A stretch of 64,000 nucleotides of DNA from Boesenbergia rotunda (Eukaryota; Streptophyta; Magnoliopsida; Zingiberales; Zingiberaceae), in assembly GCA_024364735.1 (NCBI GenBank), contig JAGFNQ010000282.1, positions 88,722-152,721 of the forward strand, read 5' to 3'. The notes beneath the pieces were generated by a model that saw only the letters and a list, made by a program, of their open reading frames with translations, had not been told where the DNA came from and ran no database searches. Each line of letters begins with the position of its first letter. The first letter of the stretch is position 1. Shown in pieces: positions 34,605 through 46,703 of this stretch. The position numbers and the translations under genes are program-made.

Positions 34605-35216
34605 AGGGGAGTATTTAACTTTCTCACACTCTTATGTCATTGCAAATATCATTTTATAGTTGTTAATGCAATAAATGTTTCCTGTTGAGTGATGTTCTTG
34701 TTAATAAATGTTTGCGTAGAGTAGAATGCATAAAAGTCATTGTAGATATCATTTTATTCCTTTTGGCATTTTACTTCTTGCATGATTAGGAATAAATGTA
34801 TCCATCTAGATTTTCTTATATCGTTTTAGAGTCCTTTAAAAGTAAATTAAATTTGGTTGTTCAAACTTAAGATTTGAGTCATTGGATGAAAATTCTTGGT
34901 TGCTTGAGTACTTCTTAGTATTGGATTCTAAATTGATGAATTGAGATGAATTCTTTTTACCTAGTGAGGAATTGTCCAAATTTTTGTGATACACACATGT
35001 GATTGTACTCTAGAACTTGCTTAGGTTCTTTCAAAGCTATATTTCTATGATTGGACCACATTTATAGAGGTAAATCACTTTGTTTCTTTTCTTATATCAT
35101 TTTTGCAATTTTCTTGTTGATACACTCTTAGTCCATATTTCTTTTCCCTCTTTTTCATGTTCATCATAATATTTTGCATGGACTTGGATACCTTAATGTT
35201 TCTTAGTGTTATATTG

Positions 35217-35249
35217 CCCGAGACGGACAAAAGTTTAAGTGTGGGGGAG
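35217..35249 (+). promoter_or_regulatory. Internal polypurine-like motif of element F
   Basis: CCCGAGACGG ... AAGTGTGGGGGAGT, the counterpart of A 4050 and E 15976. Confidence 0.5.
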
Positions 35250-36160
35250 TATGCAAGCATATTATCAAATTATTTTGAGGACAATTGAAGTTTTTTTGGC
35301 AACTAACAAGTAAAAATGTGGCAAGTGGGTTACAAGAGCTAAAAGTGTATAAGTGGAGCACTTAGATCTCAATTACCATGAAAAGCTCCAAGACATGAAG
35401 AAGTGAAGCTATGGAGTAGTTGAATCATTGAAAAAAAAGTTGAATCATTGAAAAAAAAAAGAAGTTGAAAATAGAAAACAGAAGAAAAGAAAAGAAAAAT
35501 ATGAAGTGGAAATCAAGGTTAGATTTTGAATTTGAAGTTGGGATGCATTTTTCAAAAGAAATGGGCAAAATGCATTGGGATACATTTTTGAGTGTCCAAG
35601 TTTTTCACTTTCCCTAATTTTTCCATATTTTCTTATCATACTATATTTCTTCTCCATGCTTCCTTATCATATTATTTTCTTTGCTTTGCCATATCTTTTT
35701 GTCATATCATATTCTTTATTTTCTTTATCGTGAGTCATAAGTATCAAATCTTTCAATTTTCTATTTCATCTCTATCATTGCATATATCTTCTTTAACTTG
35801 TTTGAATAAGCATTTGTAGGTGTGGATCCAATTCATGAATATTGGTGGAGAGTAGATAATAAGCAAGCCTATGGTAGTGCAAAAACCATGGTTGTGTTGG
35901 AGAGAGCTCCACTTTTCATCAAAAATGTAGAACTTAGGAAGAGAGCCACTTTAGAACATCCCTTGAAAGGCCTAGTGAGTTAAATTCATCTCAATGAATC
36001 ATGAAGGATGAAAATACTAAGTTGTTGATTTAAGGACAAGTCTCTAGTCCATTAAGCTTAGATTTTTGAGAATTAACAACCCTAGGTAATTTCCTTTCAA
36101 TTGCTTCTAACTATGATTGAGAATAATCTAGGGGGATACATCCTTAGTTTACTAGTTGAC

Positions 36161-36196
36161 TTGTGCGTGACGCCCAAGAGTAAGTGTGGGGAAGTT
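36161..36196 (+). promoter_or_regulatory. 3' polypurine tract of element F
   Basis: GTGACGCCCAAGAGTAAGTG then TGGGGAAGTT, directly 5' of TGATAACC. Confidence 0.7.
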
Positions 36197-38207
36197 TGAT
36201 AACCACCATTCTGTTGATTATTTTAGGCTCTAAAAATCCATGTTTGATCTACATTTTATATGCTTAAGTTTGCAATTGTAGTAGGTTTCATGGATTTCCT
36301 CTATGCTGTCTTTTAATTCAAATCATTGTATATTTGGGATATTTTTGGCACTAAATTTGAATATCATTTTGTAGGCTTCAAATGATCATGGACCTAGATC
36401 AAATCGGGTCAGACTTGAGTCAGCATTGGATCCAGATCAAAGGGATCAAGCATTGGATTAATAAGAGTCGTCCATTCCAGAAACGGCTAGATCTGAGCCA
36501 TCGGTCAACATCTGGCCAATCCAAGTTTAAGATAGAGTCAATCATGACCATAGATCATGATTTGAAAATTTCAACCAAATCAGAAGTAATCTGACCATTG
36601 GATCAAGCTCAAGATGTTCTAGACCATCCATTCAAGAAAAGGGAAGATCTGGACCATCCGCCACTGATCTAGTAAATCCAAGCTAGGGACAGGTAGATCA
36701 GGACCATTGATTGGGATCTGTGGAGTTTGGTTCAGATCTGAAGAGATCTGACCGTTGGATGAAGCTAAATCGATCTAAGCCGTCCATTGCTAATTCTCTT
36801 CTGAGCTGTGAACTCTGGCTTGGTTGACTGGACTCAATCTGCTAGACCAGAGCTAGGCTAAAACCTGATCTGTTTAACAGAACGTAGCTTCTGGGTTGCA
36901 CCCAAGGCTGGTCTGCTGGCTGAACCAAGGCTGGATCGAACCGAACTGCTGAGTCGAACCGCTGAAGCTGGCTGACTGGACCGAACCGAAGGCTGAGGAA
37001 AAATCACAAAAGGGGCTTCTTGATCGATCATCTAGGGGATCGGGGGATCACACACAGGCGACTGCGATTCATCCTCTCCACCCTCACCGCCGGCGGTTCG
37101 CATCTCCACAGCCGCCGCCCGGTTTTCTGACTTCCCACTCCATCTCTTCTTTTGGGTTCAAAGAGGATTCTCCACCGTAGCCACCAACCGCACGCCATCG
37201 CACGAGCTAGGGACCGGGGTTCGAGCCCTAGTCGACCATCTCCTTCACCAGCTTCCTCTCCGGTTGAGAGGAAACGATCGGCCATCTTCCTCCACCGCAC
37301 GCCATCAGATCCTTACAATTCCAGGAATTCTTTATAGCAGCAGATTTCTTCACAGTTTCTTCACAGCTTCTTCACATTTCCAATCCCCACAGTTCCTTCC
37401 TTCATAGCATTGTCTTCCCAGCAATTCATCCCTTCCAGCAATTCAGTTTCAGCAATTCAGTTTCAGCAATTTCTTCACAGCCGGCAACCACATTTCTTCA
37501 CAACATTTATTCAGCAGCTTCTCACAGAAATTTTTCATCAGATTGGGTTCAGATCGTTTAATTAGTTTCATTAAGTTGAGTTGGTATGTAATGCTTGTTG
37601 ATTGTCGAATGTGGTTGTTGATGTTTGTATCAAATTTGATCTCTTATATTTCCAAATGGCACACACTTAGGTCATTTTAGATATTGCTTACAAGTTGTTC
37701 GACAAAATATTTCTATAGTTAGGTTTAATTTCATGTATCTGGTTTTGTTTAATTCCTGTTTGTCTTGTCTCTTTTACTTGCATTATGTTCTTGTACTTCA
37801 TTACCTGCAATTAAGTTAGGTCAAATTAGATTTCTTTAATGTTGTAGGTTTTGCTTCATGTCTATGTTTCATTGATGCTTTATTTCTTGAATGCTTCTTT
37901 CATATTGTCTTTTCTTTGCTGCAATTGTAGTTAGGTTAAATTAGATTTCCTTATCTGCATTGTCGTTCCTTAATTAGAACTAGATTTCATACCTGCTTTG
38001 CTATTTCTTTTTGTAGTCTTAACGTTCAAATCCAAACCCCAGTTTGATATCAAAAACTCAAAAGCAATAACATACGATCCTGAGATTTATCATGTACCAA
38101 CTACATTCGTTGGGAGACGACTCGAGTTACTCTATGCTACATTAGTGTAGAGGTGTTCGATACTCTTAATTGTATTTGAAATCGTGACACGACTGAAACG
38201 GTTATCA
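36197..38207 (+). repeat. 3' LTR of element F
   Basis: TGATAACC...GGTTATCA, 2011 bases, followed by TSD ATCAC (38208-38212). Closely matches 22532-24537. Confidence 0.92.
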
Positions 38208-38212
38208 ATCAC

Positions 38213-38830
38213 CGGCTGTGAGATAGGAAGACGATAGATAGGTTTACATGGGTTGTGGTGATGGAGAAGATCTCATCTTCTCGGCTTCACCATCTCCTTC
38301 TTGAAGGAGTACCAGCGGCAAGCCAAACCCTAGATCTTGGGTTTGGCGTTTTATGCAAAGCAAAGGGAGAAGAGAAGGGATTGATTCAAGGGCCTTGGTG
38401 ACTCCGCATCTTGGTAGCTCGTCGCCCACTCAACGTCCAGGAGGGGAGGGTCATAAGATAGAAGATTACGAGGTAAACGGCGAGCTATATTTCACCCGAG
38501 CTTCGTTTTTCTTATCGCATGTTTTAATTGTGCTATGTTGCTTTGCCTTGTCATTTTATATAAGTTAGTTTATTATTTTGATTTGATATCATGGTTAATA
38601 ATTAACTAACTGGACCCCGAAGATAAACACAAAAATCGGCGATCCAAATCGTCATCTTTTCCGTGGTTAATTAATCCGGAAAGTTACAAGGCCTTAACCT
38701 TGGTTTTGGCTATGTTGTAGCTTGGATTAATCAACACGACGACGAGTCGGTCATTAGAAGGATAGGTCTCTATTCGGATTAAATTTTTTAATCTATAGCC
38801 ATAGAGAGGTCTCTCAGATACAACCACGTG
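38213..38830 (+). mobile_element. H: Copia-type LTR fragment, right part
   Basis: Continues the H sequence interrupted at 22531. It contains a splice-donor-like GAG|GTAAAC and a GC-rich leader, then AT-rich sequence. The right boundary with K is not resolved (somewhere between about 38830 and 39200). Small ORFs here are not supported. Confidence 0.4.
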
Positions 38831-39398
38831 GTTGTCTTGGAAACCGCCAAGCCATACCTACAAGCAGTCCCAGAGGCCCAAGACCAGAGAAAAGGTTTGG
38901 CCAAGTCTGCGTATAATCATGCGCCAGTTTTAGATGACGTGGTAGGCGCCCTGGACCTTATTAGGTGCTCAAGAAGGCTATATGAACATGCTCCGTCATT
39001 CTTCTGTGCTTCAGAACAACTATTTTCCAACTTAAGCACTCAAACATGCTCCGTCATTCTTCCACGCTCCAGTTTCTCGCGATGATAATGATCTAGATCG
39101 ACAACATGTTGCTCGAGAGTCTTCACCATTTCCTCAGTGTCGTCGGTATAATTGAAGTTATTATTTAATTCAGTATTTAAATCATTCACTTGTATAAAAT
39201 TTTTGAACTATAGAATTTCCCATCGAAAACGGACAAGGATCGTGGGCCTTGGAGTAGGAGCTGTTACAGTCTCTAAACCAAGTAAAAAAGAAATGGTGTT
39301 AGCATTGATTTAATTTCCGCTACGTATTCTCTCTTTTCCGAAAAATTCAGGTCGTCAATATTCTCCCCCCCCCCTCTATTGTTTACAATCATCCCACA
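38831..39398 (+). mobile_element. K: 3' part of a SIRE-like Copia LTR, with unresolved left boundary
   Basis: The sequence from about 39200 to 39398 matches the end of the J LTR read in reverse (GTGGGCCTTGGAGTAGGAGC, a C-run, then ...CCCACA). Upstream of 39200 similarity is weak and may still be H or K. K is in plus orientation, opposite to J. Confidence 0.55.
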
Positions 39399-39400
39399 AG

Positions 39401-39413
39401 TGGTATCAAAGCC
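39401..39413 (+). promoter_or_regulatory. PBS of element K (initiator tRNA-Met type)
   Basis: TGGTATCAAAGCC, one base off the usual TGGTATCAGAGC, two bases after the LTR end. Confidence 0.8.
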
Positions 39414-39619
39414 AAGTTGCTCAATCCTGGTGAAACCATCAACCGAGCAAGTTTTTCATATTTAATTGTTAATTTCGTTCGTAAGATTTTCGTTTTTTGA
39501 GGTTGGTGCAACACCACTCGAAATTTCCTTTATTATTCTCGTTTTAATTATACTGCACTATTAATCCTAGACCAAGTCTTGGAATAGGTTTTTGTTTGTG
39601 AACATTTTCAGGTTTTTCC

Positions 39620-39850
39620 ATGGCCATGCAAGAAGGCTACAACACTGCACGACCACCTCTGTTCTCAGGAGAAGATTTCTCCTAATCGAAGAGTAGAATG
39701 GAGGTCAACCTGAAAACTCAGGTGGATATGTGGATTATAATCTAGTCTAGACTAGAAATCCCTAAGAACTCACAAGGTGAAGTTCAAGGATATTCAGAAT
39801 GGGACGCACCACTCAAGAAGAAAATAGAAGCGGACGCTAAGGGTACACAG
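39620..39850 (+). pseudogene. gag: Gag N-terminal remnant of Copia element K
   Basis: Starts MAMQEGYNTARPPLFSGEDF at ATG 39620 and parallels the J gag start at 50586. In-frame stops: TAA in the FSYWKS segment and TAG where J has Gln (IIIQS). The fragment ends where L inserts at 39851, at the ADAKGTQ region. Gag of this family forms the particle that packages element RNA; this remnant cannot. Confidence 0.85.
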
Positions 39851-40491
39851 TGTTGGAACTTGGATGGCTAGAGAGGGGGGTGAATGTAGCCAGACACAAA
39901 ACTTCTTTCGCTTTTACACTTCTGCACTTGAATGTTAGTAGACAGCGGAAGCAAGACAACAAAAACAAAGTGCAGAAATGAAAGACAAACGAAAACGGTA
40001 ACAAAGAGGATTTACAAGGTTCGGGGATAACTTGCTCCTACTCCTTGGCGTGCCCTTAAGGTGGGCGATCTCTTGATTGTCGGCAGATCAAACCCCGGAA
40101 AATCTGGATAGAAAGAAACCTCCTTCTCAGTGGAGAAACCTCTCCATAGCGTTTCAAGATGAATGAAGTATTAAGTATAGGAAACACAAGAAGAAGCCTT
40201 ACTGAACACTTAGAACCGTAAGAACACAAGCAAACTTCTCACCGAGCTCCACTCAGCACAGATCTCACGCAAGAACTCCCTTCTTCGTGTCTTCTTGCTG
40301 ATGGACTCACCAAGCTTCTTGTTTCTTCTTCCCAAGTGCTCAAGTAACAGCAGGTTGCTTCACAAACAATGGATCAGCAGATCAGAGTAATCGTACAAGT
40401 GATAGAGCCAAGCTTTCGATGGTGGAGAACTTCCCTTCACCACTTTTCATCTCATCTCTTAACCTGCGCTGCCACAGACGCTCCTCTGCAG
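39851..40491 (-). mobile_element. L: partial LTR of the gag-only Copia family
   Basis: Starts TGTTGGAACTTGGATGGCTA, matching the ends of the composite LTRs (51961, 56330, 61159). It inserted into K gag next to CACAG (39846-39850) and was itself interrupted at 40492 by P. The rest of L is not seen before or after the N gap. Confidence 0.75.
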
Positions 40492-42603
40492 TGTTGGGTC
40501 CGGGTACATGTTGACATAGATGCAGGTTCATAATTTTAAAATTAATTACGTGCAGCGGAAGGTTTAGCATAAATAATTTCTCTAAATCATTTAACCACAC
40601 ATCTGAGCATGCAATTTTATCTTGTGAAGACATGATCATATATTTAAATTTTTTGCAGAAACATAAACTAATTTACATATTACCTCGCGTAACCTGAATG
40701 AAGGGACGAGATCTAACCGTAAGCGTCCCTTGGAAGTTCCACCTCTATTCGCGTCCACACCGAGTATCTTCGGGATGACTTCGCAAAGCCATGAGTTTCG
40801 TGTTCTCGAGAACTAGTAGATTCTCCGAGAACGCGGCGAGAAAAAGCAAGAGAGAAGTCGAAAGACTAACCATAAAAGGATGGCTGGCTGGTGCTCATTC
40901 TTGGGGCTGGTTGGCGCACGACAAGAAGGGGAGAAGAGAAGGAGAGAAAGAGAGGGAGAGAGCCTATGCCTTCATCTCTATGATTCACACCCAAGCCTTG
41001 CCTTGGGTCGTTTATATAGTGGCATCTCAACCATCAAGCCTCTCAAATATGGAATAACTTATTCCATCATGCCATGTTTGATTTTATATCATGGTTAAAA
41101 TCATATTTTAATTCATGATAAAAATCAATCAAGTCTCTTCTCTCTTATGGAATAAATTTCCTTATCATGGTAAATCAATCCATGATTGATTTTATAAAAT
41201 AAACCAATCCATGGTTCATTTTAATTTCCATGAAAAATAAACCAAATCTTGGTTTATTATATAAAAAATTTATATCATCCATAATTTTATAAAACAAACC
41301 ACACTTGGTTTATTTTATAAATTGAACCAAAAACTTGGTTCTCTCCCTTTGTTGTGGCCGGCGAAGCAAAGTGGATGGAGACCCTCTTTGGCCGGCCCAT
41401 CCAAGCCAAGCCCCAATGAATTAAACTTATATAATTCATCTATTAAGTCTTCAAAAGACTTAGCCATTTTACGCTTCTGATGCATCACTGAAAAATTGAG
41501 ATTCGACTTATCGTTTGGCTCAACAAAACATAATCTCCCTTGATTGGAAAATCCAATTTTCAACTCGTTTTAAATCCCTAGGATTACTCGTAGTGTGTGT
41601 GACTAAATAGGCTTTCGATTTATGTTGGCCGTCTATAATTAATCAATTATAGAACGATCATGAGTGGCACCTAGTAGTACATCATGATCCCCAATTAATC
41701 GAAAGATCAACGGTTGACCTCAGAAACAATTCTGAAACCCTTCAGCAGCTCTAATGAATCATGCCTCATTCCCTTCACCATCTTATACCCACTTGGTTCA
41801 GGACATGGTCTATGTGTGTCAGTCCCCACTAAGCTGACTACGTCACACCTAGCCCAAGTAACGTTTTCTCGTCCTACGGATTCTAATTACTCTTATGTAT
41901 TTAAGATATTCATACTCTGAACATATCATGCTCTGGCCAGAGGCTTCGAGTAACAATCCGACGATAGGCCTCGGGTATTCATCTCCTCGCAAGGAGTGGT
42001 GAATCCTTGTAGGCTGTTCAAACATCTTCGGGCACTTCTGCTTATACCCAATCATCCTAGGTCCACACCTCCAAGGAGATGCTTGCTTAAGATGTCAAAG
42101 TATAAGTCTCTATAACCAAGATGACTTGAACACCGCAAGTCAAAGGAACATCGCACTTAAGCTGCAGTAAGAACTTCACTGACATATCTATATGTAGACT
42201 ACCATATGAGTTTTACAGCCAGTCACTCCAATGAACTAGTTCCCTTAACTAGCATTCATGTATATCTCTGGACATCTCAATGTCACCAGCCAGTGACAAT
42301 CAGCAGATTAGAGAATAACCCATGCTAGTCTCAACAGAATTGATAGTGTCCGTATTTATCAATTCATCGACTCGGGATAATTTCAATACTTCACAATTGC
42401 ACATGTAGAGATAATCACTAATTGTGAATTCATCTCAAATTCTTTCATGCAGTGAATTATATTGCGGACATTCAGTAAATGAGTTTAAGATCTCAATCAA
42501 ATACACAAACATGTATACTCAAATAGTGAATATTCATTTATTAAAATAAATGATTACAATCATATGACGATTGCCTTAGGACACTTCTCTCATATCACTA
42601 ACA
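40492..42603 (-). repeat. 3' LTR of Copia element P
   Basis: In the sense direction (minus) begins TGTTAGTGATATGAGAGAAG and ends GACCCAACA. 2112 bases, matching solo LTR S1. TATATAAA on the minus strand at 41018-41011. The candidate TSD on the left is TGCAG (40487-40491); the right partner lies beyond the gap. Confidence 0.85.
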
Positions 42604-42620
42604 AACTCCCACTTGGCCTA
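42604..42620 (-). promoter_or_regulatory. Polypurine tract of element P
   Basis: AGGCCAAGTGGGAGTT on the minus strand, immediately before the LTR start TGTTAG. Confidence 0.7.
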
Positions 42621-42677
42621 ATGTCAATCGCTACGGTACCCAATACCATAGGCTCTAACATAACCCTCAAACTTGCT

Positions 42678-43446
42678 TTAAGGCAAGGCCTTAGTTAAAG
42701 GATCCGCTAAATTCCTTTCAGTGGGAATTTTCACAATTTCTATATCATTCCTACTTATAATCTCTCTGATCAGATGATAGCGGCGAAGCACATGTTTGGA
42801 TCGCTGATGAGACCTTGGTTCCTTCGCTTGTGCAATAGCTCCATTGTTGTCGCAGTAAACCGGTATTGCTTCATCAATGGTTGGAACCACACCAAGTTCT
42901 GAGACAAACTTCTTGATCCAGACTGCTTCCTTTGCTGCTTCCGAAGCTGCAATATATTCCGCTTCCATGGTAGAATCTGCTACGGTGTCTTGCTTAGAAC
43001 TCTTCCAACTTATTGCGCCTTCATTCAAAATAAATACATATCTGGACTGAGATTTGGAGTCATCCTTATCTGTCTGGAAATTGGCATCTGTATACCCACG
43101 TATTACCATATCACCTTCTCCATATATTAGGAACGCATCCTTAGTGTTTCTTAAGTACTTGAGGTTTGTCTTGACAGCCGCCCAATGATCCATTCCTGGA
43201 TCAGACTGGTATCTTCTTGTGACGCTCAGAGCATACAATACATCGGGCCTAGTACATAACATAGCATTCATGATAGATCCTATCGCGGATGCATAAGGAA
43301 TCTTACTCATGCAAATCCTCTCATCTTTTGTGCACGGACACATAGACTTCAAAAGGTTGATACCATGCCTGATGGGAAGGTAACCTTTCTTGGATTCCGA
43401 CATGCTAAACCTTTCTAGCACTCGATCTATATATGTAGACTACGAA
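42678..43446 (-). pseudogene. pol: Copia RNase H (3' end of pol) of element P, cut by gap
   Basis: Open to the gap edge. Motifs: GYTDANFQTDKDD (first catalytic Asp region), STMEAEYIA (Glu), PVYCDNNGAI (Asp) and the family C-terminus ADPLTKALP with TAA at 42678. RNase H removes the RNA template after reverse transcription. No inactivating change in the visible part. The RT, integrase, protease and gag parts are lost in or beyond the N gap. The Tork/Angela group is plausible but not proven from this piece. A downstream polypurine tract and LTR confirm orientation. Confidence 0.85.
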
Positions 43447-44243
43447 NNNNNNNNNNNNNNNNNNNNNNNNNNNNNNNNNNNNNNNNNNNNNNNNNNNNNN
43501 NNNNNNNNNNNNNNNNNNNNNNNNNNNNNNNNNNNNNNNNNNNNNNNNNNNNNNNNNNNNNNNNNNNNNNNNNNNNNNNNNNNNNNNNNNNNNNNNNNNN
43601 NNNNNNNNNNNNNNNNNNNNNNNNNNNNNNNNNNNNNNNNNNNNNNNNNNNNNNNNNNNNNNNNNNNNNNNNNNNNNNNNNNNNNNNNNNNNNNNNNNNN
43701 NNNNNNNNNNNNNNNNNNNNNNNNNNNNNNNNNNNNNNNNNNNNNNNNNNNNNNNNNNNNNNNNNNNNNNNNNNNNNNNNNNNNNNNNNNNNNNNNNNNN
43801 NNNNNNNNNNNNNNNNNNNNNNNNNNNNNNNNNNNNNNNNNNNNNNNNNNNNNNNNNNNNNNNNNNNNNNNNNNNNNNNNNNNNNNNNNNNNNNNNNNNN
43901 NNNNNNNNNNNNNNNNNNNNNNNNNNNNNNNNNNNNNNNNNNNNNNNNNNNNNNNNNNNNNNNNNNNNNNNNNNNNNNNNNNNNNNNNNNNNNNNNNNNN
44001 NNNNNNNNNNNNNNNNNNNNNNNNNNNNNNNNNNNNNNNNNNNNNNNNNNNNNNNNNNNNNNNNNNNNNNNNNNNNNNNNNNNNNNNNNNNNNNNNNNNN
44101 NNNNNNNNNNNNNNNNNNNNNNNNNNNNNNNNNNNNNNNNNNNNNNNNNNNNNNNNNNNNNNNNNNNNNNNNNNNNNNNNNNNNNNNNNNNNNNNNNNNN
44201 NNNNNNNNNNNNNNNNNNNNNNNNNNNNNNNNNNNNNNNNNNN
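43447..44243. other. Assembly gap (797 N)
   Basis: Run of N between P (left) and the 3' end of J (right). Missing parts of P, L and the J 3' LTR should lie here and would exceed 797 bases. Confidence 1.
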
Positions 44244-44425
44244 AACTTAGTACTTTATGAAAGTTTGAGAAACATAAGTACTTAGGGAAGTTTGAAAAAC
44301 TAAGTACTTAGGAAGTTTTGAAAAACATAAGTACTTAGGGAAGTTTTGAAAAACTTAAGTACTTAGAAAAACTTAGTACTTTGAAAAACTTAGTACTTTG
44401 AAAAACTTAGTACTTTTTGAATAAA
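44244..44425. repeat. AAGTACTTAGGGAAGTTTTG minisatellite at gap edge
   Basis: About seven irregular copies of a 20-30 base unit built on AAAAACTTAGTACTT. It abuts the N gap and probably caused the assembly break. Confidence 0.8.
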
Positions 44426-44475
44426 GGATAGAGTTTGAAATTTTGAAAAAAAAATTTAGAAATTTTTTTTTAAAC

Positions 44476-44503
44476 TTTCTCCTTTCCTATCTCTCCCCCT
44501 TTG
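44476..44503 (-). promoter_or_regulatory. Candidate polypurine tract of element J
   Basis: GGCAAAGGGGGAGAGATAGG on the minus strand, downstream of RNase H. This purine box is typical after pol in SIRE-like elements. Confidence 0.5.
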
Positions 44504-45143
44504 CCGTATATCAAAAACAAATAAATACGGCAGAAATAGGATAATTAAATTGCATAAAGGAAAATAACTTGCATGATTTTGCTGTACTGAACCAATTCGT
44601 GATAAGAATTAAACCAAATCAGTTTCAATTTTTTCTTTTAGGGACCTGTCTAACCTAATTGGCTACTAACTAACTGTTATAAATAGTAGTTTTCGCTAGG
44701 GTTAGTCAAGTTAAGTGTGCTGTTCAAGTTAGATTTTCTTAACTTGACACTTAACTTGATTACTTTGTAGGTTGTATTTAGTGCCCTAATTACTGCAGAT
44801 GCACTGACTTAAAGCATCTTGAATTAAGGCAAAGACCTAAGCATCTCAACCCTTTCTAGGTTATCAATCAAAAATACCATAAAGTGCTTGTGAGATGCTG
44901 GCTTCTAAATTTATAGGTGCATGCAGTTCTAGGGTTAGGGCCTAGGCTAAGTTCATTTGTGAAAAAGCCCTAGTTTTGAAAAGGGGTAGTTTTGAAAATA
45001 AAACTAAGTCGAAAACTTTATTTTAAAACTTTTCAAAACTGAATAAAAGCTGATTTTAAAAGCATTTAAACACTGCATTAAAACTGATTTTAAGTAAGAA
45101 ACCCAATAGTAGACTAGGCCTATTCTACCAAGCATAATCCTAA
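44504..45143 (-). other. J region between RNase H and purine tract
   Basis: Non-coding in all frames as far as I can see; AT-rich with short TTTTGAAAA words. Confidence 0.5.
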
Positions 45144-45712
45144 CTACCTTCTTAGTGAGCTGAACTCGGACTCAGGTAGGGGTTTTGTGAATATGTCAGC
45201 TAAGTTGGATTTAGAGTCTATATGCTTAAGTACTATTTCACCCCTGGCTACGTGGTCTCTTACAAAGTGATGTTTAACTTCTATGTGTTTAGTTCTGGAA
45301 TGTTGGATTGGGTTCATAGTTAGATTAATTGAGCTTATATTGTCAATGAATACTTGAGTTTGAGTGTAGTTGAGCTGGAAGTCCTTAAGAGTGTGCATCA
45401 TCCATAGAACTTGTGCTACACATTGTCCTAAGGCAACATATTCAGCTTCAGTTGTGGATAGAGCTACACATGTTGTTTTCTGCCTGCACCAACTTACTAG
45501 ACTATGTCCTAATAGTTGGCAGCTTCTACTTGTGCTCTTTCTATCTAATTTGCAACCTGCATAGTCAGAATCCCGAGTATCCTGACAAATCAAAGGTTGA
45601 GGTTCTAGGATACCAATCCCTACATTTAGGGTGCCCTTTACATATCTTAGTATTCTTTTTAGGGCTGCTAAGTGTGTTTCCTTAGCACAGGTTTGGTATC
45701 TAGCGCACATCC
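45144..45712 (-). pseudogene. pol: Element J RNase H
   Basis: Copia RNase H: SDYAGCKLDRKS, STTEAEYVALGQC, VFIDN, HFVRDHVARGEI and C-terminal LADIFTKPLPE. It is separated from the upstream RT part by a frameshift near 45713 (SRPDIL then a shift to CARYQTC). Confidence 0.85.
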
Positions 45713-46661
45713 CTACAGCAAAAGAATGTCAGGTCTGCTGGCTGTAAGGTACAGTAGACTACCTATCATACTTCTATAGATTTTAAGGTCTACTGGTTTA
45801 CCATCAGGGTCACTGTCTATTTTTATATTAGTAGCCATGGGGGTACTTATGCTTTTAGAGTTATCTATTTTAAATTTCTTTATTAACTCTTTAGCATATT
45901 TGGATTGATGGACATAGTTTCCCATCTCTAGTTTGTTTAATTTGTAAGCCTAGGAAAAAGTTAAGCTCACCAACTAAGCTCATTTCAAATTCATTTTCCA
46001 TTATCTTAACAAATTTTTTTAGAAAGTTTGAGTTGGTGGATCCAAAGATTATGTCATCTACGTAGATTTGGGCAATAAATATATCTTTTCCTAGGGTTTT
46101 AATAAATAAGGTTGAGTCAATTTGTCCTTGTTTAAATTCTTTAGAAATTAAGTAAGTTGATAAGCGTTCATACCAGGCCCTAGGTGCTTGTTTTAGTCCA
46201 TATAGTGCTTTAGTAAGTTTGTAAACGTGGTCAGGTCTTTCTAAGTCCTCAAACCCAGGGGGTTGTCCTACATAAACTTCTTCTTTAATAAATCCATTTA
46301 GAAAGGCTGACTTTACATCCATTTGGTATAGCTTAAATCCTTTATGGGATGCAAAGGCTAGTAACATCCTAATGGACTCAAGTCTAGCTACTGGGGCATA
46401 TGTTTCGTCGTAATCTAATCCTTCTACTTGGCTGAATCCCTTCGCTACTAAGCGGGCTTTATTTCTGACTATTTCTCCTTGATCATTTAGCTTATTCCTA
46501 AAAACCCACTTAGTGTCAATGATGGATTTGCCTTCAGGTTTAGGTACTAGTTCCCAGAATTGGTTCCTCTCAAATTGGGCTAATTCTTCTTGCATAGCTA
46601 TGATCCAATCAGGATCAGGTAGGGCTTCATCTATAGTCTTAGGTTCTATTTTTGAAATCAT
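45713..46661 (-). pseudogene. pol: Element J reverse transcriptase
   Basis: Copia RT: DTKWVFRNK, RLVAKGFSQ, YAPVARLESIR, QMDVKSAFLNG, ALYGLKQAPRAW and the catalytic YVDDIIFG box near 46045-46070, all present. A frameshift near 45910 separates the last ~70 residues (HQSKYAKELIKKFK). Upstream, an in-frame TGA lies between the integrase tail and RT at about 46701. The enzyme would copy element RNA into DNA; this copy cannot give a full polyprotein. Confidence 0.88.
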
Positions 46662-46703
46662 TGCTATTTGACTAAGGTTTCTATAGGAGGATCTAGTCTT
46701 GAC

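Larger units (their letters stand above)
34605..36196 (+). other. Element F 3' untranslated region
   Basis: Collinear with A 3441-4870. Internal polypurine-like motif at 35217-35249 (GAGACGGACAAAAGTTTAAG then TGTGGGGGAG) and terminal polypurine tract at 36161-36196 (AAGAGTAAGTGTGGGGAAG). No gene seen. Confidence 0.7.
22532..38207 (+). mobile_element. Element F: complete Gypsy-like non-autonomous LTR retrotransposon
   Basis: Complete unit: LTRs 22532-24537 and 36197-38207 (about 2.0 kb each), tRNA-Asp PBS, one protein frame, internal and terminal polypurine motifs, and perfect TSD ATCAC. Without its 7.4-kb nested insert G1 it is about 8.3 kb. The LTR pair looks highly similar by eye. It is the reference copy for the A/E/F family because its ORF is the most open. 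No protease, RT, RNase H or integrase is seen. Confidence 0.92.

Noticed and set aside
38353..38568. Small ORF with a hydrophobic tail in H
   Set aside because: It spans a splice-donor-like site in an LTR leader; no second copy is available to test conservation.
43390..44250. 286-codon ORF across the N gap
   Set aside because: It consists almost entirely of unknown bases.
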